Of a stretch of 64,000 bases of DNA, positions 31,590-42,126 are shown piece by piece. Origin of the DNA: Bedellia somnulentella (taxonomy: Eukaryota; Arthropoda; Insecta; Lepidoptera; Bedelliidae); NCBI GenBank assembly GCA_963576735.1, contig OY755187.1, positions 1,178,001 through 1,242,000 on the forward strand, given 5' to 3'. How positions within the stretch are numbered: the stretch's first letter is position 1; every line of letters starts with the position of its first letter. The notes beneath the pieces were generated by a model. The model did not search any database, was not told the DNA's origin, and saw only the letters and a list, made by a program, of their open reading frames with translations. The position numbers were made by a program, and so were the translations under genes.

Positions 31590-32398
31590 TTAATCTATTA
31601 AGAATTTCATAGAAATATTTAAACTACAATCTAAAGAGGGTGCATCAGCAACAGTTGACCATGAAGTATTGGATAGATATTTATTTATCTTCTCGTAATC
31701 ACCCTTACGATATCTGTATTTGGTCTCAGAGGACTCAATGAATGGATATGATAATATGTCTGTGATAGCCATATCGAGTGCAGGGTGATATTCATCAATT
31801 TTTTCAAGAGGTAAATCCGACCGCCGGATTTCAACCGCTGAATTAGAAAAAACTAAATCCAGAGTATTGTTTTTGGAGTTTAAAATGTAATTATACTGCA
31901 AAAAGTTAAGACTTGCTAATTTTCCAACAAAACTCTGTGAGGCCATCTGAAGCTCAACACTGCCTCGATGGATGTAAGTAGGGGTACTATCAGTATGCCA
32001 CTGTATATTAGGTAAGTTAAAATCATCACAAATAAAATAATAATCAGAGGGACGATTTACCAAAGACGCCTCGAGCATAGTTTGAATTTTCGTTATAACT
32101 AAAGGCAAATCTTTCCCCGGCGGCGCATACACAGCGCAGAAATGTAGGTCAGGGACAAGTGTCGTCGATCGGTCAGCTGTTGAACGGCGCGCAGGCAGTG
32201 ACTGACTCGGTATTGTGACCCACAAGCATTCCAGTCCTTCGAGAAACCATTCAGGGCGAACACGAGCGTTAAGATGTTTGAGAACTAAAAGTAAGACACC
32301 TCCACCACATATCTGTGACCTCCACCGTCAGCCTTTTTGGTAGCAACTCGATCTCGGTCCATTCTGAAAACGTCGTATCTAGGATCGCATAATTAGTC
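31590..32398 (-). pseudogene. LINE endonuclease, C-terminal part
   Basis: Minus strand 32398-31590, with frame changes near 32225-32330. It has the RYDVFRMDRDR and GG region, then CAVYAPPG, CDDFNLPNIQW (GDFN-type motif with Gly to Cys), NTLDLVFSN, and DEYHPALDM in place of the usual S-D-H. Two key positions are altered, consistent with decay. Its N-terminal part is on the far side of element V (34162-34315). Confidence 0.7.
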
Positions 32399-34161
32399 CA
32401 CTCAATGAAGGAAAAATAGGGGAAATAATTCGTGTAAAGGCGATTTTTGGTATAGTTGTAGGGAATGGTGTCTGAAGCAATGTACTCAAAGTACTGAGGG
32501 GTGGGGGTGAAGCTAACGGGTAGGGTGGGGTGTAAAGGTCCCTTTTTCAGGTTTTATTTCAATGACTCGAAAACGGTAGCTCACAACAAAAAATAATCTT
32601 CTATTCAAGTAATCTACATAAAATTCTCTACAAAAAAGGTTACATGCATTTTTTTGCTGGGATCAATATTTGATGAGATATGAAGTAAAGAAAATAGCCA
32701 ATGATAAAATTAACGTATATTTCTTTAAAAAATCGAATTATCTTCTAAATCTAAATTATCATCATTGTCGACGATGTTTTCGATGGGAGTTCCATTAGTG
32801 CATGAGACGGAGCATACACCGCAGACACTGGAGCAGGCAATTCCCGCTTTCCGGCAGCCGCATCGCACCCCACACCCAGTCGTGCATCGACAAAATATGG
32901 TGTGGAGAATGTAGTCAGGTGCCACAGGATCGTTAGTTGTCACTGGTTTTAGGATGCCATCGTCTCCTCTGGCCCAGCCCCATTGAGTGGGTGGTAGGGG
33001 GTTGCCGAGCCATTGTTGCATCTGTAAAAGTTAGTAATAAGATCAACGTAAGTAAAATTTCATTGAAATCGCTTCAGCGGTTGAAGCGTGAAAGAGTAAC
33101 AAACATCCATTCATACATACAAACTTTCGAGATTTAACAACTCATGTAATTAATATTACCTGTAGGTAGACTCTCATCGAGTGCTGCTTCGAAGCTCCTC
33201 TGGTGGGAGGAAGAGTGGCCAGATCTGATTTCGGCTTTCGATGCTCTCAAAAAAGCTGAGTACCGGTATTTATTGAGATTTTGTTTCTCGGCAGGCGCTT
33301 GGTAAATAGCCAGAAACAGTTTCTCGCCGGCCTGTTCAATACTCTCAGGTGATGTTGATGGCTCACTGAAAATGTCTGAGATTTTTCGGGTCAGGTCTGG
33401 TTTAGCCGTAAACAGCTTAGTATTTCCCACTTTTCCCTTGCCATGGATTGCAGAGGTTGTGTCGCATCCGGAAAAGCTCTGGAGAAGGGGAATTTTTTTG
33501 GCAAATGGAAGCTGCTGAAGTTGTTGCACTGAAAATGATTTGTTGTCCACCTTTCCATACCCTGGTTTCATAAAGAATACGTTGATATTTGGTGGAGCTA
33601 ATCCCATGAGAAGCAATATCAAATCGACATCCTCTCCAACTATTACGACAGTTGGATGAACGGCAGCCTTATCCAACCCGCACCTGACAATAGTACCATC
33701 CGACTCTACACAAGTCCGTTTCGACTACATCATCACAAATTAAACACTTTTCCGACATGTTGAAATGTCACATCGAAAAACAAAAACACAACTCGTGATT
33801 GGTTGGCGGTTACCTTGCCGCCCGACGACGCCACGGGAGCGCGGCGTGCGTGCTACCAGTTTGATAATAAACTCGTTAATTATTGATCCTAGCGAAAAAA
33901 TGCATATAACCTTTTTTGTAGAGAATTTTATGTAGATTACTTGACTAGAAGATCTTTTTTTGTTGTGAGCTACCGTTTTCGAGTTATTGAAAAAAAATCT
34001 GAAAAAGGGACCTTTACACCCCCCCCCTACCCGTTAGCTTCACCCCCACCCATCAGTACTTTGAGTATATTGCTTCAGACACCATTTCCTACAACTATGC
34101 CAAAAATCGCCTTTACACGAATTATTTCCCCTATTTGGCAGTTTTTGGTCTTCATTGAGTG
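32399..34161 (-). mobile_element. element V: long-TIR DNA element with PIN-like/CXC gene
   Basis: 1763 bp. Ends CACTCAATGAAG (32399) and its complement (to 34161); the similarity may extend six bases further on each side. TIRs are about 260 bp (32399-32660 versus 33885-34161) and include CGTTTTCGAGT and ACCTTTACACC. It inserted in a LINE endonuclease. The only gene, on the minus strand, is a PIN-like nuclease with a cysteine-rich tail. No DDE transposase or helicase is visible. Confidence 0.78.
32725..33760 (-). pseudogene. PIN-like nuclease with CXC tail (internally deleted)
   Basis: Probable start ATG 33758-33760: MSEKCLICDD, a short Cys pair typical of an N-terminal zinc knuckle. The frame then jumps, after what looks like a large internal deletion, to LDKAAVHPTVVIVGEDVDL (acidic PIN/FEN-like strand, about 33676-33610). 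LLQSFSGCDTTSAIHGKGK follows (about 33495-33440). A frameshift lies near 33220. An intron with good sites (33022-33159) leads to QQWLGN and the tail CRCTTGCGVRCGCRK...CSSVCGVC (32903-32790), a CXC-like zinc motif. PIN and CXC labels are by eye. The same protein type is remnant in element U. It may be related to XPG-carrying Academ elements, but I cannot confirm this. Confidence 0.6.
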
Positions 34162-34315
34162 AACTAAATTCCGAGTCTAAAACACCATCGCATAACCAAC
34201 TTTCTGTGATTATTATAACATCATAATTGTTAACATTAATGTTGTTGTAGAATTGTATTAACTTAGAACGTAAACCTCGCGTATTTTGGTAGAATATGTT
34301 CAAATTGTCAAGCAC
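34162..34315 (-). pseudogene. LINE endonuclease, N-terminal part
   Basis: Begins MLDNLNIFYQNTRGLRSKL with the N-T-R-G-L motif, then IIITESWL with the catalytic Glu, and is cut by element V after about 50 codons. It continues at 32398 on the minus strand. Confidence 0.75.
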
Positions 34316-34806
34316 AGTGAAGTTTTTGAAACATTACTGAGAAATATAAATCTAAATGTATTATCGTAAATATAGTACTCAAAAAAAGTAAATTCATGAA
34401 ACAAATATAATAAAGGTTAATTAAAAATATTAGTGTAATTGTGTGTATATTAGTGTAATTGTAAAGTGTAGTGTAAAAGTGTGTTATCATGTTGTGGTGT
34501 AAGATGTTAAATTGTGTGTTAATATAAGTATCATCAATTTTATATAGGTAAGTGAAAGTACAATGAAACGAAAAGTAACAATTCTGTGATTCTGTGATAT
34601 GCACTCATACATGGCTAGCATGCATCATCGAGTTAACCATTTACACAAAACATATTAGAACATAGTTATATTTGCCCCATGCACACAAGTACGTAAAAAA
34701 TATACAATTCTGAGCAAGTCATCGTCCCTCCCTAATTCTATTGGGCGGTTGGCCTTCAGAAACATCTGCCTGCGATACTCCATTTCTCGGGTCAGAAACT
34801 TCGTGA
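34316..34806. other. LINE 5' region and element U interior; no gene
   Basis: AT-rich 5' UTR of the degenerate LINE to about 34600, then sequence leading to the PIN-like gene. A 15-bp direct repeat AAACTTCGTGAATGG occurs at 34796-34810 and 34820-34834, apparently a small local duplication at the gene start. Confidence 0.5.
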
Positions 34807-35400
34807 ATGGACATCAAGAAACTTCGTGAATGGTTTTCATCACATGATCCTTTTCCTGAATTGCACAAAATCATGTCCATTGAAAATGGAGTCGTTGGAG
34901 ATGATAAAATCAATTGCTATAATGCTCGTGAAGTGGGTATTGCATCTATGAGTAAAATGATGGGCCAAACATTTAATAATATTAAATTGAAACGTGCTGA
35001 TAAAGTACTACCTCTATTATCTATGAACAGTACCATGAAGATTCATGATGAGAAGGTCCCAATAGATCCTGTATTATTATTACGAAGACATTTGAAGATG
35101 AGCTTGAAAAATTCTTCGAGTACGAATTAGCCCCTTACCCTTTATCGCTCTTTGATGCAATTGGAATGCGTAAGATACAGAAGTCAGCCATTTATGATTG
35201 CTTTGAATGTGTGAACATTGATATCGAAAGTGCAAATGCTACCTACATCATCGATGGAGGATACCTGCTACATCGTATTGTGTGGGATCGAGAGAACGTA
35301 TTTCAGGATATTTTGTGGAGTATTCCTACTGGGGAAACCACGTTAAAAAAAAGCGCCGTGTACACTACCTCAGAGGTGGTGCGGAAATGTGTGCATATAG
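34807..35400 (+). pseudogene. PIN-like nuclease gene, N-terminal half
   Basis: Reads KLREWFSSHDPFPELHKIMS, VGDDKINCYNAREVG and KVPIDPVLLLRR. A +1 frameshift at about 35080 follows, then FEDELEKFFEYELAPYPLSLFDAIGMRK (35084-35175) and YDCF...NATYIIDGGYLLHRIVWDRE (35196-35300). The YIIDGGYLLHR strand with Asp looks like the first acidic motif of a PIN-type nuclease. The C-terminal half (VGEDVDL...GCDTTSA) is missing here but present in element V, so the two remnants are complementary parts of one protein type. Confidence 0.6.
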
Positions 35401-36102
35401 TTGAAAATACGATGTTCCTACAGCCTAAAATCACGATATCTCGAAAGCAATGCTTTGTAGAAAAAAAGTGTTACGATATTTTTTGTAGACAATTGTACGA
35501 TCTACAAACTTTGTTCGAACCATTTTTCGATAACTCTCGTTGTTCCAGAGATATACGTGAAAAACGCAAATTTGTGACCTTCGACCTCGAATAAAAAACA
35601 ACGCACAAGCGGGATCGATGGGGACTTTTGACATATCATTTGTAATGACGTATTAAGGCCCACACAAAAATCCAGCTTGTTGGAAATTAATGCAAACTTG
35701 GATCATAATTTAGTCTATTTTGACTGGACTAATAGTCCGATGCCGGATTCGTAAAATCTTACGTAATCTATTTATAAAAGAAAGTGGTGTTAGTTAATCT
35801 ATTTATAACTCAAGAACGAATGAACCGATTTGGCTCAAAATTGGTGGACAGATCGCTTAGAACTAGGAAAGGACATAGGATACTTTTGTAACATACAATA
35901 ATATTAATCCATTTCTTCGCCAACCGACAGTAATGTTGATTGGAACGAAGAGATGGGTGATTTCAGTGACAGTGAGATTAGTATGGATGAAATAATGAAA
36001 GCAATGAAAAGTTTGAAAGTAGGGAAGGCGGCAGGGTATAATAGGTTTACTATCGAAATGCTTAGGGCTGGTAAAGGGTTGGTGGCTTCTTGGTTGTACT
36101 TC

Positions 36103-36356
36103 ATACATACATACATACATATACTCACGGCTATAAATCCCTAGAAGGGCTAGCCAGAGCTAAGGAATAAGAAATTCCTCAGCTACTTTTGGAAGTTGCG
36201 TGGGGAAAAGATGGTAAAATAAAGGTTGTTGGTGATGGGTCTCCAACCGCATCGCCCAAAAATCCCTTAAAAAGCCCCAATACCGTTAGTCGCCTTTTAC
36301 GTACACCCACCGGAAGAAATGGGGTAGTGCTATTCTAAGCCGACACTACACAGCAA
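36103..36356 (-). mobile_element. SINE inserted in RTE-like LINE, 10-bp TSD
   Basis: Complete (GTAT)n-tailed SINE in reverse, flanked by GTTGTACTTC (36093-36102 and 36357-36366). Left end is the (ATAC)n tail, right end CACTACACAGC the 5' head. Confidence 0.88.
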
Positions 36357-37591
36357 GTTGTACTTCCTTTTCCAGAAATGCTAGTCAAGTGGCAAAGTTC
36401 CACGAGACTGGTGCTAGGCGGTGATTGTGCCTCTATATAAAGGAAAGGGGTCACACCAAGAGGCTAAAAACTACCGCGGCATCAGCTTACTCAGCATTGT
36501 TGGTAAATTGTATGCTAAGGTACTGATTGAAAGAGTGAAATGAAACTGATGAGAAAATATGGGATGTGCAAGCGGGATTTAGGAAAGGAATGGGATGTAT
36601 GGATCAAAACTTCTCTCTAAGGAGCATCACCGAAAAGTTCTTAGCTAAGAACCGAAAGGTGTATTGCTCCTTCATTGATTTAGAGAAGGCGTATGATAGG
36701 GTGGTAAGAAAGTGTTTGTTGATAGGGAGGTGTTATCCAAGTTCGGTTTGGGGAGTCAACTTATACGTGCACTGGTATCACTCTATGAGGATTCCAGTGC
36801 GTGTGTGAGAGTAAACGGGGAAAATACTGACTGGTTCGGGGTGTCCGACAGGGTTGTGTAGCTTCTCCGTGGCTCTTTAATTTGTTCATGGATGACTGTT
36901 TAACAGAGTTGCGTGAAAGTGATTATGGACTAAGAATGGGTGGATTCATCATTAAATGCCTCTTGTATGCTGACGATCAAGTGCTACTTGCATCATCAGC
37001 AGAAGAGTTGCAAGAGATGATGAATATTGCATGTGAGTCTTTTGTAAGAAAGGGAATGAGGGCTAATGTGGATAAAACCAAAACGATGGTTTTTGAGAGA
37101 CAGGAAGATGTGACAGAATGCGCGATTGTGATTGATGGTAAGGATGTGGAACAGGTGAAGGAGTTTGTATATTTGGGAAGTTTGTTTACAAGGGATGGAA
37201 AATGTGATGAAGACATTGAAAGAAGAGTGAAAAAGGATAATGCGGTAAATGGAGCAATGAATAGCCTAATGACCAGTCAATCAGTGTCTGGAAAGGCCCA
37301 AATGGCTGTGTATGATGCTGTTTTTGTTCCTACGCTTATGTATGGAAGCGAACGTTGGGTGTGGCAGAAGAAGCATGAAAGCAGAGTGAATGCAGTAGAG
37401 ATGAGGTCCCTCAGAAAAAAAAATAATGTTAGATTATGTGACCGAGTGAGAAATAGTGTTAATCGTGAAAAGTGTGGTGTGAAAGATGATATTGTAAGAA
37501 AGATAGAAAAAGGAATGTTGAGATGGTTTGGGCACATAGAGAGGATGGATGATAGAAAATTGGTAAAAGGGATCTATAGAGCTAGTGTGGA

Positions 37592-38619
37592 CAAAGCTGT
37601 TTTTAACCTATTGGAGGCCCTAGGCATATGAGAATAATGGGGCCCCTATGACTTTGACACAACATTATTTTGTTAGAATAAACAAAGAAAGTAGATAAAC
37701 AAGTTTCCAGGTTCATTTTTCGATCCGGTCACGATCTCCCAAGTAAATCTTAGCGACGTCTGTTGTCGAACTAGAACTTCAGTCCGTTAACAATTAATAA
37801 TTGGAAAAAAATACTTTAACATATATATTTTTTGTATATCTAAAGCTATTAGGCTAGTAGAATCGTTTTTAGGGTTCCGTACCAAAAGGTAAAACGGGAC
37901 CCTATTACTAAGCCTCTACTGTCTGTCTCCATGCTGTATCTCATAAACCAAATAAACCGTGATAGCTAGAAAGCTGAAATTTTCACACATGATGTATTTT
38001 CTTTGCCGCTACAACAACAAATACTAAAATATTAAGGGGGTCCCCATACTATAAACGTGTTTTTTTCGTATTTTTTGCTCAATACAAAATCACTTAAATT
38101 TTGTAACGAAAATAAAGTAAATATTAAAGGGGGGCTCCCATGATTTAAGCAAAAACGTGATTTTCTATATAGATGATAGAACGCAACCCTTAGTCCGCGA
38201 GCCGACTCGCTCTTAAGCATTTTCTTAGAAATTCACCGCTATCTATTTTTTGTAACCAACAGCGTTCATATTTTATTTTCGTTTGTTAAAAAGATTGTAC
38301 CTTTTATATTTTGTTCATTAAATATCTCGAGAACAACGTATAAGAAATCGACACATGATAGACATAACTTTTAGAGAATTTTATGTACTTAGTATTCTAT
38401 TAAATTGTATTTTTATATATTTTAATTTATTTAGCTGTAAAAGCTGTAAGCAAATTGGTATTGTAGTCAGTAATTTAGGTTCGATGTATACGAATCGAAA
38501 AAGTTCTTTGGCAATAAAGGTCGGTTATCGTTTCGTGATCTGGCAGAGACGAGGGGGCCCCTATCGATCACGGGGCCCTGGGCACTTGCGCAGAGTGCCC
38601 AGTGGGAAAGAGGGGCTTG
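37592..38619. mobile_element. hAT-like non-autonomous element, 8-bp TSD
   Basis: 1028 bp flanked by AGTGTGGA (37584-37591 and 38620-38627). Ends CAAAGC... and ...GGGGCTTG are short imperfect repeats. GGGGCCCC-type blocks lie near both ends (37638-37646 and 38552-38575). It is internally AT-rich with no transposase. Removal restores the RTE frame through GCT AGT GTG GAT GGT. Confidence 0.78.
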
Positions 38620-39018
38620 AGTGTGGATGGTAATGTTAGTAGAGGACGTCCTAAGAAAACACACTTGGACCAAATTGAGAGTGTGCTCAAAAAGGCTGGC
38701 GTCCGTAGTATGAAGAATAAAAGAGCATGTATGAAAAGATTGATGGATGTAAACGAAGCTAGAGAGGTTTGTCAGAATCTTACAAAGTGGCGATCGATAG
38801 TCTCTGCCTACCCCAATGGGAACTAATGGCGTGAGTATATGTATGTATGTTATAATATTAAAAAGAGGGGAGATTTGTTTTTATGTTTGTGTGTTGGTAA
38901 TGAAAAGGCTCTGCAAAAATTTAACCGATTTCGAATGGAAAGCTAAAACTTTCATCACGCTAAATATCGTAGCGTGTAAGTAGTGAAAAATACTTGCCAA
39001 GCCGGGGCGGACCACTAG

Positions 39019-40711
39019 TATAATATAATATCGTTTCCCTTATGTTGTTTCATTTGTTGTCGGCTGTTCTGATATGCAAAATAAAAATACTGATGATAGG
39101 TACTATCTGGAGGGTCTTGATCATATTCACATAGAGATAGCGAAAAACAAAATGGAATTTGAAAAAAATGTTCGGGACGACGGTGTCCGTGACCGAACGA
39201 TTAGGTGACCAGCTCTTGAGTCCGGAGGTCGCTGTTTTGGCCGGCTGTATTTGTGCGATAAACATGAATGGTGGTTCTTGTCTTGGATGTTGTTTATATT
39301 TGTACTGGCTTTCACTCGCTGCTTTGCCCGCGTAGAGTTTGGAATAGAAATTTGAAGGAGGTTCTGATTATGTTGGGATGTATTTTAAAAATATCGCGGT
39401 ATGCAGGTGGTCCGGTCGGGGTCAGAAGGATCTTGGTAAAATTAAAGGAATATGTCATATATTATAGGGAAATCAATGAGAGATATTATGAAAATTGATC
39501 GTTTTTTGGTGGTAGGTGGTGCATGTGGTAGAGCAATGTGGGGCAGAGGGGATAGACTTAACGTAGGCATCTTAAGACAGAACGATACCTCGCCGAGCTT
39601 TAAAAGGTTCACTGCTTATTACTTCTAAGGTCATATCTCAAAATATATTCGTCTGATTGATAAATTGTATGGGTAGGGGGCATTTTTTAGTTTGCATTAA
39701 ATACCGAAGCAAATAAACACGTTTACCTTTCCCGGAATTGGACAGAGGCAGGAACATGCTGGTGTTTCGGTGCTTCTTCTCTTTACAAACACCTTGCGTA
39801 GCAACAGTAGGTACATGGATTTTAAAACAAAACATTAGATATTTATTTGAATATTTTACGGTGTATAACCAACAAGCAACACTTTTTCATAATCATTCCA
39901 CCATCCCTTTATTGGATGAAGTGTTTTTATTAATAATTATTTCAGAGGAATGAAATGCGGAAACTTATGTTATCTATCACCTCAGTTTTTTTATTTTTTC
40001 TAATGATCAATTATTATTAATTTTGTTCTGATTTTATAAGTTACTTACTGTTATAGCGATAACAAAAATACATTGACGGTGAATATTTTAACTGTTTCAT
40101 TAACAATCACATATTATACAGTCCTATATCCCAGAATAACAAACCCTTGGTAGTAGGTAGCAGTAGGTAAATTTTTCGGAATGTTACGTTAAAATGTTTC
40201 TAGTACGAAAGAAAAACACACAAAAGATTTATTGCTTGTAAGCTTTTCTGAAGCCAATAGAAATTCAGAAGTCTTCTTAAACAAAATATTTGAGTTAGAG
40301 GTTCACGATTAAAATAACCTTAAATTCCCCAATTAAATTTCAACTATGTAGATGTAATGAAACAGCTGCAACGTGTCAACTGTAATTAATTCTTACAGTG
40401 CACAAGGGGATCCTAAAATACATTGGAATGTGGTTGGAATGTCCTCACATTATTTGTCACTGGCATACACAAAAAAGATGCCATCAACGGCAAATAGAAG
40501 TAAAAATCAATTTCACTAATTTCGCAACACGCAAAATCAAAATATTGTGAAGAATTTTGCTCTTTTTAACACAACTTCTCATATATTAGTAATATATGGA
40601 TAAACGTAATATTTATCTGTGTGTAATTGGTATGGATATACTACTGCTGCTTTACTTTATGTTAAGATATTAAAGAGAAACCGTATTTACCGACGAAGTT
40701 ATTCTTACAAT
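39019..40711. other. region upstream of ALG11; no gene recognised
   Basis: Contains a tRNA-like stretch at about 39171-39240 (GTCCGTGACCGAACGATTAG) similar to the segment in elements W1/W2. It otherwise holds AT-rich sequence and short chance ORFs. The ALG11 promoter should lie just before 40712; I see no clear TATA or initiator. Confidence 0.5.
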
Positions 40712-42044
40712 ATGTTTTTCCAATATTTCACGTAAGTTTATTTTAATTGTATGTTCTTTAAGGTTTTAGACTTCACGTACATTAATAAGGATTGCGATCA
40801 AGATGTTTTCATTTATTTAAAGGTAAAATTTAAACTTAAATTGAATGCCGGTGTTCTTACTTCTGACGTGTACCTCACGTGATTTACTCTTTCATCATTA
40901 CTTTGGTTGTGTTTGACACATGCTATAGTATAATTTTATGTCTATTTGATGATAGAATAAGCAACTCATTGCCACATCCTTGGGAGTTAGAAATTATATG
41001 TCCTCTCATAGTAACAATAGATTTATATAGTTTTTACTCTTCAGCAACTTGCTGTAACTGCCTTGAGTTTGGCTCTATGACCATCAACAACTATCCTAAA
41101 TAATTAATATGTGTTCCACACACAATGACTTTTTGGATTTTATTGCCATAATGTAACAGTAAAGAAAGAATTAAGAAGAATTTTTATCCGACTGACATAT
41201 CCATCCATCCACGGTGTATATATTTTATCTATTGTTATTTATAAATATATCTCATTTTGTCTCAATATATTTTACATAAATTATCATTGCAGACTTCTAG
41301 TAATCCTACCATTGTTTTTCCTGATATTCCTCCTGTTTGTTACATTTGCACTGATACCATTGGCATTCATATTCGCATCATGGTACATGAGAATAAAGGA
41401 AAGGAAACTGCAAAGACGGAAACGAGATGGACCAAATGTTGCTTTCTTTCACCCTTACTGCAATACTGGGGGTGGAGGAGAGAGAGTGCTGTGGGTGGCC
41501 ATTAAAGCTATGTTGAATAGGTAAGTAAATGTTTTACAAACAAAAAGATAAGATATTTTGAAAGAAATGTGCGGAACACATTAAATGCAGAACTGTTGGT
41601 TCTCAGGGCTCAAAGGTTCTAGAGTAGCGGCCATGTACATTTTTGGTGATTTTGATGATTTTTAAAATATTATGCCTTTATATATTATTAAGCCAGCTTA
41701 AAATTTATGTGAACACAGATTGTAATACTTAGTTGTGAAGAATGCAGATTTTCAGGTTACTATAAAGTGGTTATGCCTGAGGAGGCATATCCAATATGCT
41801 AGACAGTCATTATGACAATAACTCTAACATATTGGTTTCTTCAACAAATGTTTTAGCCAAGCACATTGTTTTCCACACTGTATATGACTGTACTGTACTG
41901 TATATGAGAGGTATATATATATACATATATATTCATACATATACTCACGGCTATAAATCCCTAGAAGGGGTAGCCAGAGCTAAGGAATCAGAAATTCCTC
42001 AGCTACTTTTGGAAAGTTGTGTGGAGAAAAGATGGTAATATATA

Positions 42045-42126
<82 letters not shown>

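Larger units (their letters stand above)
29300..34600 (-). mobile_element. degenerate jockey-type LINE
   Basis: Minus-strand LINE. The 3' end is an ATTT-rich tract at about 29300-29340. ORF2 is spread over several frames, and the endonuclease start lies at about 34315. A probable 5' UTR reaches about 34600. Element V (32399-34161) interrupts the endonuclease. Several frameshifts make it an old, inactive copy. Confidence 0.75.
28986..35730. mobile_element. element U: long-TIR DNA element with PIN-like gene remnant
   Basis: Ends AGTCCAGTCAAAATAGAC (28986) and its complement (to 35730). The arms match for about 300 bp (28986-29285 versus 35420-35730), with a short indel near the tip. Flanks suggest a 3-bp ATA duplication if one more T/A belongs to the TIR. 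Inside: a degenerate LINE (about 29300-34600) and the N-terminal half of a PIN-like nuclease gene (34807-35400, + strand). The gene runs into the right TIR, so this is an internally deleted copy. Confidence 0.75.
35930..38826 (+). pseudogene. RTE-like reverse transcriptase, fragmented
   Basis: Pieces: EISMDEIMKAMKSLKVGKAAG (35974-36040). After the SINE, frameshifted GAKNYRGISLL-type sequence (about 36440-36500). QAGFRKGMGCMDQNF and motif A CSFIDLEKAYDRV (about 36570-36705). Then frame changes near 36715-36870, catalytic YADD in CLLYADDQVLLASS (36957-36998), VNVDKTK-type and EFVYLGSLFTRDG motifs. Next LRWFGHIERMD (37516-37550), and after the hAT-like insert GRPKKTHLDQIES to a stop at 38826. 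The C-terminal RWFGH...RGRPKKT block is characteristic of RTE-group and related elements. Confidence 0.75.
35930..38850 (+). mobile_element. RTE-like LINE with nested SINE and hAT-like element
   Basis: 5'-truncated. Coding sequence runs 35930-36102, 36357-37591 and 38620-38826 (stop TAA 38824-38826), then the 3' end GCGTGAGTATATGTATGTATG. Insertions: SINE 36103-36356 and hAT-like element 37592-38619. Removing the second restores the frame exactly. Isolated 3' ends of the same family occur at 19276-19345, 19423-19545 and 48026-48190. Confidence 0.78.
35767..39018 (+). mobile_element. Helitron containing an RTE-like LINE
   Basis: Starts TCTATTTATAAAAGAAAG after an A at 35766 and ends GGGGCGGACCACTAG before a T at 39019. 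The inner 5' section (to about 35930) has CGAATGAACCGATTTGGC, typical of this lepidopteran Helitron group. Between about 35930 and 38850 lies an RTE-like LINE with its own insertions. Only about 330 bp is Helitron proper. No helicase. Confidence 0.8.

Noticed and set aside
40801..40836. Alternative ALG11 start at ATG 40803
   Set aside because: Hits TAA after five codons before the possible donor at 40832.
40879..41103. 74-codon ORF as ALG11 first exon
   Set aside because: No donor site in phase with exon 2. The short exon 40712-40731 has a perfect donor and the right phase.
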